Positions 1 through 9,545 of a DNA stretch of 64,000 nt are shown one piece after another. The DNA is from Pseudomonas putida. GTDB lineage: Bacteria > Pseudomonadota > Gammaproteobacteria > Pseudomonadales > Pseudomonadaceae. Within the stretch, counting starts at the first letter, position 1; every line of letters starts with the position of its first letter. The notes beneath the pieces are model-generated. The model had not been told where the DNA came from, searched no databases, and worked only from the letters and a program-made list of their open reading frames with translations. A program made the position numbers and the translations under genes. The stretch lies in contig NZ_MKZO01000005.1 in assembly GCF_001941965.1 (NCBI RefSeq), positions 1-64,000 on the forward strand, read 5' to 3'.

Positions 1-143
1 ACTATTTCGATTTCTCGTATAGTCACTTGTGATGCTGATAATCTTTCTGACTATCAGTCCATTATCACAAGCACCCACACGAATTGCTTGATTCAGTTGT
101 TAAAGAGCGGTGGTTGAAGTCTTTCGCCTCAACCGAGGCGCGC
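1..143 (-). other. rRNA operon leader (5' of 16S rRNA), partial
   Basis: On the minus strand this stretch reads as the transcribed leader of a Pseudomonas rRNA operon heading left out of the window. It contains a boxA-like antitermination element, GCTCTTTAACAA (complement of 97-108), and lies directly downstream of three tandem promoters. The mature 16S sequence is not in the window. The position beside tyrS matches the rrn operon that follows tyrS in P. aeruginosa. The same boxA motif also occurs in 16S-23S spacers, but the promoters upstream favour the 16S leader. Confidence 0.85.
97..108 (-). promoter_or_regulatory. boxA antitermination element of the rrn leader
   Basis: The complement of 97-108 reads GCTCTTTAACAA, matching the rrn boxA consensus bound as RNA by NusB-S10. 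It lies about 35 nt downstream of the promoter-proximal -10 at 144-149. Confidence 0.8.
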
Positions 144-171
144 ATTCTACGCTTTCCTCAGATCCTGTCAA
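144..171 (-). promoter_or_regulatory. rrn promoter, copy nearest the 16S gene
   Basis: Minus strand: -35 TTGACA (166-171), 16-bp spacer, -10 TAGAAT (144-149), followed by a GC-rich discriminator (GCGCGCC), which is typical of stringently controlled rRNA promoters. Confidence 0.8.
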
Positions 172-253
172 GCGTTTATTTTGAAGTTTTTCAGAATTTC
201 TCGTTCAACTTCAACCACTTGACTCGCTGCGATCTCTCGTTAGCGGGAGGCGA

Positions 254-281
254 ATTCTACAGCGTTACAACCTGCTGTCAA
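254..281 (-). promoter_or_regulatory. rrn promoter, middle copy
   Basis: Minus strand: -35 TTGACA (276-281), 16-bp spacer, -10 TAGAAT (254-259), then a GC-rich discriminator. The hexamers and spacing are identical to those of the copy at 144-171. Confidence 0.8.
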
Positions 282-396
282 CCACCTTTTTCAACCGCTT
301 TCGGAGAAGACCGAAACACTTCCTACACTCTCCAGAACATCTAACTCATTGAATCTCAAGGAGTTTTCCGTTCCGACTGCGCCGGAAGTGGGGCGA

Positions 397-424
397 ATTA
401 TAGAGAGATAAAACGGGGCGTCAA
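397..424 (-). promoter_or_regulatory. rrn promoter, distal copy
   Basis: Minus strand: -35 TTGACG (419-424), 16-bp spacer, consensus -10 TATAAT (397-402), followed by a GC-rich discriminator (CGCCCC). It is the first of the three promoters met by polymerase and lies about 80 nt after the tyrS stop. Confidence 0.8.
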
Positions 425-487
425 GGGCTGATTTGAAACTTTTTCAAAACAGCCCTGAAACACGCCTGAAACAGCACTGACACCTAT

Positions 488-508
488 ATAAGGAAAAGGC
501 TTCCTTAT
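488..508 (-). terminator. hairpin overlapping the tyrS stop codon
   Basis: ATAAGGAA (501-508 complement) pairs with TTCCTTAT (488-495 complement) around a 5-nt loop, an 8-bp stem containing the tyrS stop codon. There is no U-tract after it, so it may be an RNA end-protecting or weak termination structure rather than a classical terminator. Confidence 0.4.
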
Positions 509-1704
509 TCAGCCTTCAGGGTGATCCGCGCAAAGGCCTTCTTGCCTGCCTGGCAGACGTGAGTCTTGCCAATAGCGAAGACGAAGCCACGATCGACAAC
601 TTCGCCGTCGACGCGAACACCACCGGACGCCAGCAGGTCACGCGCCGCTGCGGAGTTCTTCACCAGGCCCGCCTTGTTCAGCACCGCCGAGATCGGCATG
701 TCTTCCGCGGCAACCACCTCGACCTCTGGCAGGTCTTCCGGCAGCTCGCCTTCCTTCATACGGTTACCGGCCGCACGGTGCGCATTGGCCGCTGCGTCTT
801 CACCATGGAAGCGAGCAACGATCTCCTCGGCCAGCTTGATCTTGATGTCGCGGGGGTTGGCACCGGCAGCCACCTCGGCGCGGAAGCCATCGATCTCTTC
901 CATGGAGCGGAAGCTGAGCAGCTCGAAGTAACGCCACATCAGCGTGTCAGGAATCGACACCAGCTTGCTGTACATCACACCCGGTGCTTCTTGGATGCCG
1001 ACGTAGTTGCCCAGGGACTTGGACATCTTCTTCACGCCATCCAGGCCTTCCAGCAGCGGCATGGTCACGATGTTCTGCGCTTCCTGGCCATAGCTGCGCT
1101 GCAGCTCGCGCCCCATCAGCAGGTTGAACTTCTGGTCGGTACCGCCCAGCTCGACATCCGCCTTCAGCGCCACCGAGTCGTAGCCCTGCACCAGCGGGTA
1201 GAGGAACTCGTGGATGGCGATCGGCTGGTTGGTGGTGTAGCGCTTGTCGAAGTCATCACGCTCGAGCATGCGCGCCACGGTGTACTGCGACGCCAGGCGA
1301 ATGAAGTCGGCCGGGGTCAGCTTGTCCATCCAGGTGGAGTTGAAAGCGACCTCGGTCTTGGCCGGGTCGAGAATCTTGAAGACCTGCTGTTTATAGGTCT
1401 CGGCGTTATCCAGCACCTGCTCGCGGGTCAGCGGCGGACGAGTCGCGCTCTTGCCGCTCGGGTCGCCGATCATGCCGGTGAAGTCACCGATCAGGAAGAT
1501 CACCTGGTGCCCCAGATCCTGGAACTGACGCAGCTTGTTGATCAGCACCGTGTGCCCCAGGTGCAGGTCAGGCGCGGTCGGATCGAAACCCGCCTTGATG
1601 CGCAGCGGCTGGCCACGCTTGAGTTTCTCGACCAGTTCGGACTCGACCAGTACCTCTTCCGCACCACGCTTGATCAGCGCTAGCTGCTCTTCAACCGACT
1701 TCAT
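505..1704 (-). CDS. tyrS: tyrosyl-tRNA synthetase
   Basis: Charges tRNA-Tyr with tyrosine in the cytoplasm. The 399-residue protein has the class I Rossmann signatures HLGH (48-51) and KMSKS (226-230) and a C-terminal S4 RNA-binding domain (roughly 335-395). The KMSKS form, instead of the KFGKT of E. coli TyrS, places it in the TyrZ-type subgroup. The frame is open for 19 codons further upstream, but [10 protein letters not shown] matches the start of Pseudomonas homologues, so 1704 is preferred; the ribosome-binding site there is weak. It is transcribed toward the rrn operon and divergently from the endopeptidase gene at 1915. Confidence 0.95.
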   Translation of the reverse strand: MKSVEEQLALIKRGAEEVLVESELVEKLKRGQPLRIKAGFDPTAPDLHLGHTVLINKLRQFQDLGHQVIFLIGDFTGMIGDPSGKSATRPPLTREQVLDNAETYKQQVFKILDPAKTEVAFNSTWMDKLTPADFIRLASQYTVARMLERDDFDKRYTTNQPIAIHEFLYPLVQGYDSVALKADVELGGTDQKFNLLMGRELQRSYGQEAQNIVTMPLLEGLDGVKKMSKSLGNYVGIQEAPGVMYSKLVSIPDTLMWRYFELLSFRSMEEIDGFRAEVAAGANPRDIKIKLAEEIVARFHGEDAAANAHRAAGNRMKEGELPEDLPEVEVVAAEDMPISAVLNKAGLVKNSAAARDLLASGGVRVDGEVVDRGFVFAIGKTHVCQAGKKAFARITLKAE

Positions 1705-1914
1705 ACACAGACCCGCAGGCTCAGATTCAAAGGGCCCCAACCATACAAGATCAGCCATCAATTACAAGATCCGGGGCCGGATGTGACCCATGACCGGGTT
1801 GATGACGTCTGCGCGCTTGCTTTGAAGGGGATTTGGTTATATTTTATACAGTTATTTCATCTTCATCATGTCATTCATCTTTTCCTTTTCATCCTTTTCA
1901 AAGTTATTTCATCC

Positions 1915-3342
1915 ATGACCAACGAACCGACTAAAGCGCCTCCGCTTTATCCGAAGAGCCACCTGTTGGCCGCGAGCGGCATTGCCGCCCTCCTCAGCCT
2001 GGCCTTGCTGGTATTCCCTTCCAGCGAAGTAGAAGCCAAACGAACCACCCTCAACCTCGAACTGGAAACCCCGGCCGAGCAGCTCAAGGCCGAACCGGAA
2101 CAGCCACTGGCAGCAGAAGAAAACACTGCTTCGCCATTCGCCCAGATCGACAACGCCGAACCTCAGTCCGAGGGCACTGCCAAGACCGAACCTGCCGAGA
2201 AGGCAGCCGAAGTCGCCGAAGCCGAGCCGGCCAAGCAGCCCGGTCATCGCGAAGTGGTAGTTGCCAAGGGCGATACCCTGTCCACCCTCTTCGCCAAGCT
2301 CGGCCTGCCCGCCAGTGCCGTGCACGAAGTACTGGCCAGTAACAAGCAGGCCAAACAGTTCAGCCAGTTGAAGAACGGCCAGGTACTGCAGATCGAACTG
2401 GACAAGGACGGCCAACTGGCCAGCCTGCACAGCAAGGTCAGCGACCTGGAGACCATCCGCCTGACCAAGGCCGCCAGCGGCTACGCCTTCAACCGCGAAG
2501 TGACCAAGCCAGTCACCCGCTCCGCCTACGTGCACGGCGTGATCAAGAGTTCGCTGTCGGCCTCGGCCCAGCGCGCCGGCATGTCCCACAGCATGACCAT
2601 GGACATGGCCAATATCTTCGGCTACGACATCGACTTCGCCCAGGACATCCGCCAGGGTGACGAATTCGACGTGATCTACGAGCAGAAGATGGTCGACGGC
2701 AAGGTGGTCGGCACCGGCAATATCCTCTCGGCACGCTTCACCAACCGCGGCAAGACCTACAGCGCGGTGCGCTACACCAACAAGGCCGGCAGCACCAGCT
2801 ACTACACCGCCGACGGCAACAGCATGCGCAAGGCGTTCATCCGTACCCCGGTGGACTTCGCCCGCATCAGCTCGCGCTTCTCCGCCGGCCGCAAGCACCC
2901 GATCCTGAACAAGATCCGCGCACACAAGGGCGTGGACTACGCGGCACCACGCGGTACGCCGATCAAGGCCGCCGGTGACGGCAAGGTCCTGCTCGCCGGA
3001 CGTCGCGGTGGCTACGGCAACACCGTGATCATCCAGCACGGCAGCACCTACCAGACCCTCTACGGGCACATGCAGGGCTTCGCCAAGGGCGTGAAGACCG
3101 GCAGCACCGTTAAGCAAGGCCAGGTCATCGGCTATATCGGTACCACCGGCCTGTCCACCGGCCCACACCTGCACTACGAGTTCCAGGTCAACGGTGTGCA
3201 CGTCGATCCGTTGGGCCAGAAACTGCCAATGGCCGACCCGATCGCCAAGGCCGAACGCCAGCGCTTCATGCAGCTCAGCCAGCCACTGGTTGCGCGCATG
3301 GACCAGGAAAAGGCCACCATGCTGGCCTCGAACAAGCGCTGA
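1915..3342 (+). CDS. mepM: M23 peptidoglycan DD-metalloendopeptidase (MepM-like)
   Basis: Predicted periplasmic cross-link hydrolase that makes room for new peptidoglycan. The 475-residue protein starts with a hydrophobic membrane anchor or signal (about 17-34), continues through a proline/glutamate-rich linker, an OapA/LysM-like glycan-binding region (about 112-185), and a C-terminal LytM/M23 domain. Zinc ligands are visible as HKGVD (His337, Asp341) and HLH (418-420). The frame is open 44 codons upstream to 1783, but MTNEPTKAPPLYPK resembles the start of the P. aeruginosa PA0667 family. It is followed 3 bp later by anmK, which suggests a wall-remodelling and recycling unit. In P. aeruginosa this enzyme is a target of the CtpA-LbcA protease (family knowledge). 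Confidence 0.9.
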   Translation: MTNEPTKAPPLYPKSHLLAASGIAALLSLALLVFPSSEVEAKRTTLNLELETPAEQLKAEPEQPLAAEENTASPFAQIDNAEPQSEGTAKTEPAEKAAEVAEAEPAKQPGHREVVVAKGDTLSTLFAKLGLPASAVHEVLASNKQAKQFSQLKNGQVLQIELDKDGQLASLHSKVSDLETIRLTKAASGYAFNREVTKPVTRSAYVHGVIKSSLSASAQRAGMSHSMTMDMANIFGYDIDFAQDIRQGDEFDVIYEQKMVDGKVVGTGNILSARFTNRGKTYSAVRYTNKAGSTSYYTADGNSMRKAFIRTPVDFARISSRFSAGRKHPILNKIRAHKGVDYAAPRGTPIKAAGDGKVLLAGRRGGYGNTVIIQHGSTYQTLYGHMQGFAKGVKTGSTVKQGQVIGYIGTTGLSTGPHLHYEFQVNGVHVDPLGQKLPMADPIAKAERQRFMQLSQPLVARMDQEKATMLASNKR

Positions 3343-4437
<1,095 letters not shown>

Positions 4438-4451
4438 ACCGCAGAAAGCAG

Positions 4452-4482
4452 AACGCCGCGCATAAGCGCGGCGTTTTGTTTA
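4452..4482 (+). terminator. rho-independent terminator after anmK
   Basis: A perfect 10-bp stem (4452-4461 with 4466-4475) around the tetraloop ATAA, followed by TTGTTT. It lies between convergent anmK and erpA. The AAC at the left foot gives only a weak U-tract leftwards, so it mainly serves anmK. Confidence 0.85.
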
Positions 4483-4511
4483 AAGCCCTTTCTCGAGAAA
4501 GGTGTGACGAA

Positions 4512-4862
4512 TCAGATCGAGAACGAGGAACCGCAACCACAAGTGGTCGTGGCATTCGGGTTCTTGATCACGAAACGCGAACCTTCCAGGCCTTCCTGGT
4601 AATCCACTTCGGCTCCTGCCAGGTACTGGTAGCTCATCGGATCGACCACCAGGGCGACGCCTTCGCGTTCGACGATGGTGTCGTCTTCCGCGATGTCTTC
4701 ATCGAAGGTGAAGCCGTACTGGAAGCCCGAGCAGCCACCGCCCGTCACGAAAACCCGCAACTTCAGGCGATCATTGCCCTCTTCGTCAACCAGGGTCTTC
4801 ACCTTGTGCGCGGCGTTGTGCGTGAACTGCAGGGCCGAAGGGGTGAAGGATTCGACGCTCAT
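4512..4862 (-). CDS. erpA: iron-sulfur cluster insertion protein ErpA
   Basis: A-type carrier that delivers [4Fe-4S] clusters to apo-enzymes, including those of isoprenoid synthesis. The 116-residue protein shows the three cluster-binding cysteines of the HesB/IscA family, GGGCSGF in the middle and CGCG near the C-terminus. Full family length. It has its own promoter upstream on the minus strand and is separated from argC, read from the same strand, by a long hairpin. Confidence 0.95.
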   Translation of the reverse strand: MSVESFTPSALQFTHNAAHKVKTLVDEEGNDRLKLRVFVTGGGCSGFQYGFTFDEDIAEDDTIVEREGVALVVDPMSYQYLAGAEVDYQEGLEGSRFVIKNPNATTTCGCGSSFSI

Positions 4863-4886
4863 GCTGAATATCTCCCGGCGCTATAC

Positions 4887-4906
4887 CGCCATCGTGCGTG
4901 ATGGCG
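4887..4906 (-). promoter_or_regulatory. inverted repeat in the erpA 5' untranslated region
   Basis: CGCCATC (4887-4893) pairs with GATGGCG (4900-4906) across a 6-nt loop, just downstream of the erpA -10 and about 25 nt before the start codon. Possible 5' RNA structure or operator; the function is unknown. Confidence 0.4.
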
Positions 4907-4909
4907 CGC

Positions 4910-4939
4910 ATTATCCGCTTCCCCGAGAAAATCGGTCAA
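4910..4939 (-). promoter_or_regulatory. erpA promoter
   Basis: Minus strand: -35 TTGACC (4934-4939), 18-bp spacer, -10 GATAAT (4910-4915). The -35 is embedded in ATAGTTGACC, which resembles one half of the IscR type 1 site; the matching second half is not clear. Confidence 0.6.
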
Positions 4940-4954
4940 CTATAGAAGCGGTAT

Positions 4955-4994
4955 CAGGCTACAAGCGGAAAGTATAAGTCCCGCTTGCAGCCTG
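4955..4994 (-). terminator. 14-bp hairpin downstream of argC
   Basis: Arms 4955-4968 and 4981-4994 pair over 14 positions around a 12-nt loop. The single mismatch becomes a G-U pair in minus-strand RNA, so the structure suits an argC transcript. No U-tract follows. It could end argC transcription with Rho or stabilise the 3' end. Confidence 0.5.
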
Positions 4995-5006
4995 ACAGGC
5001 CGGTGC

Positions 5007-6041
5007 TTACGGCAGCAGGCCGGCGTGGGACAGGCCCAGGCGCTCGTCCAGGCCGAAGAGGATGTTGAGGTTCTGTACCGCCTGGCCGGACGCGCCCTTC
5101 ACCAGGTTGTCGATAACCGACAGCACCACCACCAGATCACCGCCCTGTGGACGGTGCACGGCGATACGGCAGACGTTGGCACCACGCACGCTGCGGGTTT
5201 CCGGGTGACTACCAGCCGGCATAACGTCCACGAACGGCTCGTTGGCGTAGCGCTTCTCGAACAGCGCCTGCAGGTCGACCGAGGTGTCGGCGACGGTCGC
5301 GTACAGCGTCGAGTGGATGCCACGGATCATCGGGGTCAGGTGCGGCACGAAGGTCAGGCCGACGTCGCCACCGGCGGCGCGGCGCAGGCCCTGGCGGATT
5401 TCCGGCAGGTGACGGTGACCTTTGACGGCATAGGCCTTCATGCTCTCGCCCGCTTCGCAGAACAGCGAACCGACGCTGGCACCACGACCGGCACCGCTGA
5501 CGCCGGACTTGCAGTCGGCGATCAGGCGCGAGTTATCGGCGATACCCGCTTCCAGCAGCGGCAGGAAGCCCAGCTGGGTGGCAGTCGGGTAGCAACCCGG
5601 CACGGCGATCAGGCGCGCCTGGCGGATCTGCTCGCGATTGACTTCCGGCAGGCCGTAGACCGCGTCCTTCAGCAGCTCGGGAGCGCCGTGCGGCTGGCCG
5701 TACCACTTGGCCCACTCATCGGCGTCCTGCAGGCGGAAGTCGGCGGACAGGTCGATGACCTTGGTGCCGGCAGCCAGCAACTCGCCGGCCAGGGCGTGGG
5801 CAACGCCGTGCGGGGTGGCGAAGAACACCACGTCGCAGGCGGCCAGGGTCTTGGTGTCCGGCACGCTGAAGGCGAGGTTGTCGTAGTGGCCTCGCAGGTT
5901 CGGGTACATGTCGGCTACAGGCAGGCCCGCTTCCGAGCGCGAAGTGATGACTGCGACTTCAGCCTGAGGATGCTGTGCCAGCAGACGCAGCAACTCGACA
6001 CCGGTGTAACCCGTGCCGCCAACGATACCGACCTTGACCAT
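5007..6041 (-). CDS. argC: N-acetyl-gamma-glutamyl-phosphate reductase
   Basis: NADPH-dependent third step of arginine synthesis, making N-acetylglutamate semialdehyde. The 344-residue protein opens with the dinucleotide-binding motif [10 protein letters not shown] (5-14) and has the catalytic cysteine Cys150 in AVPGCYPTA, with the downstream His of the GHRHLPEI segment. Length is normal for the Pseudomonas long type. It is divergent from hemJ, and its 5' region contains nested inverted repeats at 6049-6090. Confidence 0.95.
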   Translation of the reverse strand: MVKVGIVGGTGYTGVELLRLLAQHPQAEVAVITSRSEAGLPVADMYPNLRGHYDNLAFSVPDTKTLAACDVVFFATPHGVAHALAGELLAAGTKVIDLSADFRLQDADEWAKWYGQPHGAPELLKDAVYGLPEVNREQIRQARLIAVPGCYPTATQLGFLPLLEAGIADNSRLIADCKSGVSGAGRGASVGSLFCEAGESMKAYAVKGHRHLPEIRQGLRRAAGGDVGLTFVPHLTPMIRGIHSTLYATVADTSVDLQALFEKRYANEPFVDVMPAGSHPETRSVRGANVCRIAVHRPQGGDLVVVLSVIDNLVKGASGQAVQNLNILFGLDERLGLSHAGLLP

Positions 6042-6048
6042 TAACTGC

Positions 6049-6090
6049 CCCCTATCAACGAACCGACTGGAAAACCAGTGATGATAGGGG
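6049..6090 (-). promoter_or_regulatory. nested inverted repeat in the argC 5' region
   Basis: Outer arms CCCCTATCA (6049-6057) and TGATAGGGG (6082-6090) enclose a second stem ACTGG-AAAA-CCAGT (6066-6079). It begins 8 bp upstream of the argC ATG. It could be a 5' UTR hairpin sequestering the ribosome-binding region or a protein-binding palindrome. Confidence 0.45.
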
Positions 6091-6179
6091 CCTGTGGTTA
6101 CAGCTACAACCGTTGAGATGACGGTGGCGGCGCCTAACCACTACTATCTGACGACCGTGAACCGCCAAGGACTAAAAAC

Positions 6180-6605
6180 ATGCTGTATCTCTGGATCAAA
6201 GCCCTGCATATCGTCAGCGTCGTCTGCTGGTTTGCCGGCCTCTTCTACCTGCCGCGCCTGTTCGTCTATCACGCCGACAGCAAGGACCAGATCAGCCGCG
6301 ACCGCTTCGTGATCATGGAGCGCAAGCTGTACCGCTTCATCATGGGCCCGGCGATGATCGCCGCGTTCGTCTTCGGTATCTGGATGCTCTACCTGACCCC
6401 CGGCTGGCTGAGCCAGGGCTGGCTGCACGCCAAGCTGACCCTGGTCTTCCTGCTCACCGGCTACCATCACATGTGCGGCGCCAACGTGAAACGCTTCGCC
6501 CGCGGCGAGAACAACCGCAGCCATACCTACTTCCGCTGGTTCAACGAAGTGCCGGTGCTGTTCCTGCTGCTCATCGTAATTCTGGTGGTGGTCAAACCGT
6601 TCTGA
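6180..6605 (+). CDS. hemJ: protoporphyrinogen IX oxidase HemJ
   Basis: Oxidises protoporphyrinogen IX to protoporphyrin IX in the inner membrane, the penultimate heme step. The 141-residue protein has about four transmembrane segments. It carries the conserved HemJ histidine early in the protein (KALHIVSVVCWFAGLFYLPR) and the motif LTGYHHMCG. It sits divergent from argC, as in other pseudomonads, and 29 bp ahead of the nitronate monooxygenase gene. Confidence 0.9.
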   Translation: MLYLWIKALHIVSVVCWFAGLFYLPRLFVYHADSKDQISRDRFVIMERKLYRFIMGPAMIAAFVFGIWMLYLTPGWLSQGWLHAKLTLVFLLTGYHHMCGANVKRFARGENNRSHTYFRWFNEVPVLFLLLIVILVVVKPF

Positions 6606-6634
6606 TCGTAAACCCGTCAACGCGAGAATCCGTC

Positions 6635-7591
6635 ATGTCATTGCCCGAACTGCTTGAACGACGCTTGCGCCTGCCCGTGGTGGCAGCGCCGATGTTCCTG
6701 ATCTCGAACCCGCAACTGGTCCTGGCCTGTTGCCGCAATGGCGTGATGGGCAGCTTCCCCGCGCTGAACCAGCGCGACACCGCAGGCTTCAAGGCCTGGC
6801 TGGAGGAAATCGAGACCGGCCTGGCCGATCTGGCCAATCCTGCGCCCTATGCGGTGAACCTGATCGTCCACCAGAGCAATCCACGCCTGCAGGCCGACCT
6901 TGCGGTCTGCATCGAGCACAAGGTACCGGTGGTGATCACCAGCCTCGGCGCGGTGAAGGAAGTGGTGGACGCCGTGCACAGCTACGGTGGCCTGGTGTTC
7001 CATGATGTCACCACCCGCCGGCATGCCGAGAAAGCCGCCCAGGCCGGGGTCGATGGTCTGATCGCGGTAGCAGCCGGCGCCGGCGGCCACGCCGGGACCT
7101 GGAGCCCGTTCGCCCTGGTCGCCGAGATCCGCCAGTTCTTCGACAAGACCCTACTCCTCGCCGGCTGCCTCAACCGCGGCCATGAGATTGTCGCCGCGCA
7201 ACTGCTCGGCGCCGACCTCGCCTATCTCGGCACCCATTTCATCGCCAGCCTGGAAAGCCAGGCTTCCCCCGAATACAAAGCCATGCTGCTGGAGGCCAAG
7301 GCAGCCGATATCGTCCATACCCCGGTAGTCTCCGGCGTTCCCGCCAGCTTCATGCGCCAGAGTCTGGAAAAGGCCGGCTACGACCTGGCCAGCCTGGCGA
7401 AGGGCGGCGAGATCCAGCTCAAGCCGATCCACGAGGAAGCCAAGGCCTGGAAAACCGTGTGGTCGGCCGGCCAGGGCGTGGGCGCCATCGACCAGCAATT
7501 GCCGGTGGAGCAACTGATCGCCCGCCTCGACGCGGAATACCGCGAGGCCCTGAAAAAAGCCGGCCAACTGGGCAGCCACTGGCCCCGCTAA
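6635..7591 (+). CDS. nitronate monooxygenase family flavoprotein
   Basis: Predicted FMN-dependent TIM-barrel enzyme that oxidises alkyl nitronates such as propionate-3-nitronate. The 318-residue protein begins MSLPELLERRLRLPVVAAPM, typical of class I nitronate monooxygenases, and has the flavin-binding segment AAGAGGHAG and the later GADLAYLGTHF. The open frame extends upstream to 6473 inside hemJ, but the ATG at 6635 fits the family start. The physiological substrate cannot be read from context. Confidence 0.85.
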   Translation: MSLPELLERRLRLPVVAAPMFLISNPQLVLACCRNGVMGSFPALNQRDTAGFKAWLEEIETGLADLANPAPYAVNLIVHQSNPRLQADLAVCIEHKVPVVITSLGAVKEVVDAVHSYGGLVFHDVTTRRHAEKAAQAGVDGLIAVAAGAGGHAGTWSPFALVAEIRQFFDKTLLLAGCLNRGHEIVAAQLLGADLAYLGTHFIASLESQASPEYKAMLLEAKAADIVHTPVVSGVPASFMRQSLEKAGYDLASLAKGGEIQLKPIHEEAKAWKTVWSAGQGVGAIDQQLPVEQLIARLDAEYREALKKAGQLGSHWPR

Positions 7592-7640
7592 CCAGTAGAC
7601 TAGGCGCCCTTTCGAACCCTCCCCGCCATTGGAGACGCGC

Positions 7641-8414
7641 ATGACCCGTTACGCCATGATCACCGGTGCCTCCAGCGGTCTGGGCCTGGCACTGGCCGAA
7701 GCATTGGCACGGCGGGGACGCAACCTGATCCTGGTGGCCCGCCAGCGCGAAATGCTGGAGCCGGTCGCCATCGAACTGACCCAGCGCTTCGGCGTGGAAG
7801 TCCTGTTCCGCGCCTGCGATCTCGGCGAGCCGCTGCGCTTGTCCGGCTTCCTGCTGGAACTGGAAGAAGGCGAGCGGCAGATCGACCTGCTGGTGAACTG
7901 CGCCGGGATCCGTTCCTACGGACACTTCCTCGCCCAGGAATGGGGCGACGAGCAGGACCTTATCGAAGTCAACATCCTCGCCCTCACCCGCCTCTGCCAT
8001 GCTCTGGGCAATGCCATGGCGGTGCAGGGCGGCGGGCAGATCCTCAATGTCGCCTCGCTGGCCGCCTTCGCACCGGGCCCGTGGATGAGCAGCTATGCCG
8101 CGAGCAAGGCCTACGTCCTGCATTTCTCCGAAGGCCTGCGCGAAGAACTCAAGCAGACCGGCATCAAGGTCTCGGTACTCTGCCCTGGCCCGGTGCGCTC
8201 GGCCAACCGGCGCATCCCGCGCCTGGAAAAGGGCAAGCGCTGCCTGAGCCCGGAAGAAGTCGCGCTCTATACGGTCCGCGCCCTGGACCGCAACAGGGCG
8301 ATCATCATCCCCGGCCGGCGCAACCGCTGGCTGGCCCGCGCGCCGCGCCTGCTGACCCGCTGGATCAGCCGCAAGCTGGCCGGCGCCATCAACCGCGCCT
8401 ACTGCCCGCGCTGA
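7641..8414 (+). CDS. SDR family NAD(P)-dependent oxidoreductase
   Basis: Classical short-chain dehydrogenase of 257 residues. The cofactor motif TGASSGLGLA lies at the N-terminus, then NCAG and the catalytic YAASK. A GGAG Shine-Dalgarno at 7631-7634 supports the ATG at 7641 over the in-frame upstream start at 7629. The C-terminus is rich in Arg and Trp. The substrate is unknown; orthologues sit at this locus in other pseudomonads. Confidence 0.85.
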   Translation: MTRYAMITGASSGLGLALAEALARRGRNLILVARQREMLEPVAIELTQRFGVEVLFRACDLGEPLRLSGFLLELEEGERQIDLLVNCAGIRSYGHFLAQEWGDEQDLIEVNILALTRLCHALGNAMAVQGGGQILNVASLAAFAPGPWMSSYAASKAYVLHFSEGLREELKQTGIKVSVLCPGPVRSANRRIPRLEKGKRCLSPEEVALYTVRALDRNRAIIIPGRRNRWLARAPRLLTRWISRKLAGAINRAYCPR

Positions 8415-8487
8415 ATCGAATCGCCACTGGGCGGCGGCGTGCCGGCTGAGTACACTCAGGCCCGACCACCACCATGGAGCAAGCGTT

Positions 8488-8826
8488 GTGGAGACTATTT
8501 TCACCAAGATCATCAACCGGGAAATCCCGGCGAAGATCATCTACGAAGACGACCAGGTCCTGGCGTTCCACGATATCGCCCCCCAGGCACCGGTACATTT
8601 CCTGGTCATCCCGAAAAAACCGATCCGCACCCTCAACGACCTCGCCGAGGAAGACAAGGGCCTGGCCGGACATATCCTGTTCACCGCCCAGCGCCTGGCC
8701 AAGGAACTGGGTTGCGAGGACGGCTTCCGCGTCGTGATGAACTGCAACGAGCTGGGCGGCCAGACCGTGTACCACATCCATATGCACGTGCTCGGCCAGC
8801 GTCAGATGAACTGGCCACCGGGCTGA
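8488..8826 (+). CDS. HIT family purine nucleoside phosphoramidase
   Basis: Small 112-residue histidine triad protein, HinT-like, which hydrolyses AMP-lysine type phosphoramidates. The triad is HIHMH, near the C-terminus. Translation begins with GTG at 8488, 8 nt after GGAG (8476-8479). Full family length. Confidence 0.9.
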   Translation: METIFTKIINREIPAKIIYEDDQVLAFHDIAPQAPVHFLVIPKKPIRTLNDLAEEDKGLAGHILFTAQRLAKELGCEDGFRVVMNCNELGGQTVYHIHMHVLGQRQMNWPPG

Positions 8827-8891
8827 TCCAGCGCAAGCCCTGTCACGGGGTTTGAGTTAAACTGTCGGGCACATTCTTGCGGAGGTGCCCG

Positions 8892-9539
8892 ATGGCTACC
8901 GAACGTCAATACTCGCCGCTCGACCGCTTGTTGCTGCAGGCCGACACCGCCATGCGCACCTTGCTGCCCTTCAGTGGCCAGCCTACCCGTCCTTCCCCTG
9001 CGATCATCCAGCCCGAAGCCGAGCTCGACGACAAGCAGACCCGCCATATCGCCGGCCTGATGCGTATCAACCACACCGGTGAAGTCTGCGCCCAGGCGCT
9101 CTACCAAGGTCAGGCCCTGACCGCCAAGCTGCCGGAAGTGCGCAAGGCGATGGAACAGGCCGCCGATGAAGAGATCGACCATCTGGTCTGGTGCGAACAG
9201 CGCATCCGCCAGTTGGGCAGTTCGCCAAGCGTGCTGAATCCGCTGTTCTACGGCATGTCCTTCGGGATCGGCGCGGTGGCTGGGCTGATCAGCGACAAGG
9301 TCAGCCTGGGCTTCGTCGCCGCCACCGAGCATCAGGTGTGCAAGCACCTCGACGAGCACCTGGAGCAGATCCCGCCGGAAGACGAGAAGTCCCGGGCGAT
9401 CCTCGAGCAGATGCGCATCGACGAAGAGCATCACGCCGACATGGCCCTGGAGGCTGGCGGCTTCCGCTTCCCGGCGCCGGTCAAGTTCGGCATGAGCCTG
9501 ATGGCGAAGGTCATGACCAAAAGTACCTACCGCATCTGA
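8892..9539 (+). CDS. coq7: 2-polyprenyl-3-methyl-6-methoxy-1,4-benzoquinone monooxygenase
   Basis: Di-iron hydroxylase for the C6 step of ubiquinone synthesis, associated with the inner membrane. The 215-residue protein has the paired carboxylate/His iron motifs [21 protein letters not shown] and [15 protein letters not shown] at 8881-8885 fixes the ATG at 8892; the in-frame TTG at 8877 is less likely. It is followed 6 bp later by a membrane protein gene. Confidence 0.93.
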   Translation: MATERQYSPLDRLLLQADTAMRTLLPFSGQPTRPSPAIIQPEAELDDKQTRHIAGLMRINHTGEVCAQALYQGQALTAKLPEVRKAMEQAADEEIDHLVWCEQRIRQLGSSPSVLNPLFYGMSFGIGAVAGLISDKVSLGFVAATEHQVCKHLDEHLEQIPPEDEKSRAILEQMRIDEEHHADMALEAGGFRFPAPVKFGMSLMAKVMTKSTYRI

Positions 9540-9545
9540 CCTGCC

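Noticed and set aside
559..1683. Long open frames opposite or overlapping tyrS, such as the 374-codon plus-strand frame
   Set aside because: Shadow of tyrS in GC-rich DNA: composition is rich in Arg, His and Gln without domains, and the real gene is certain.
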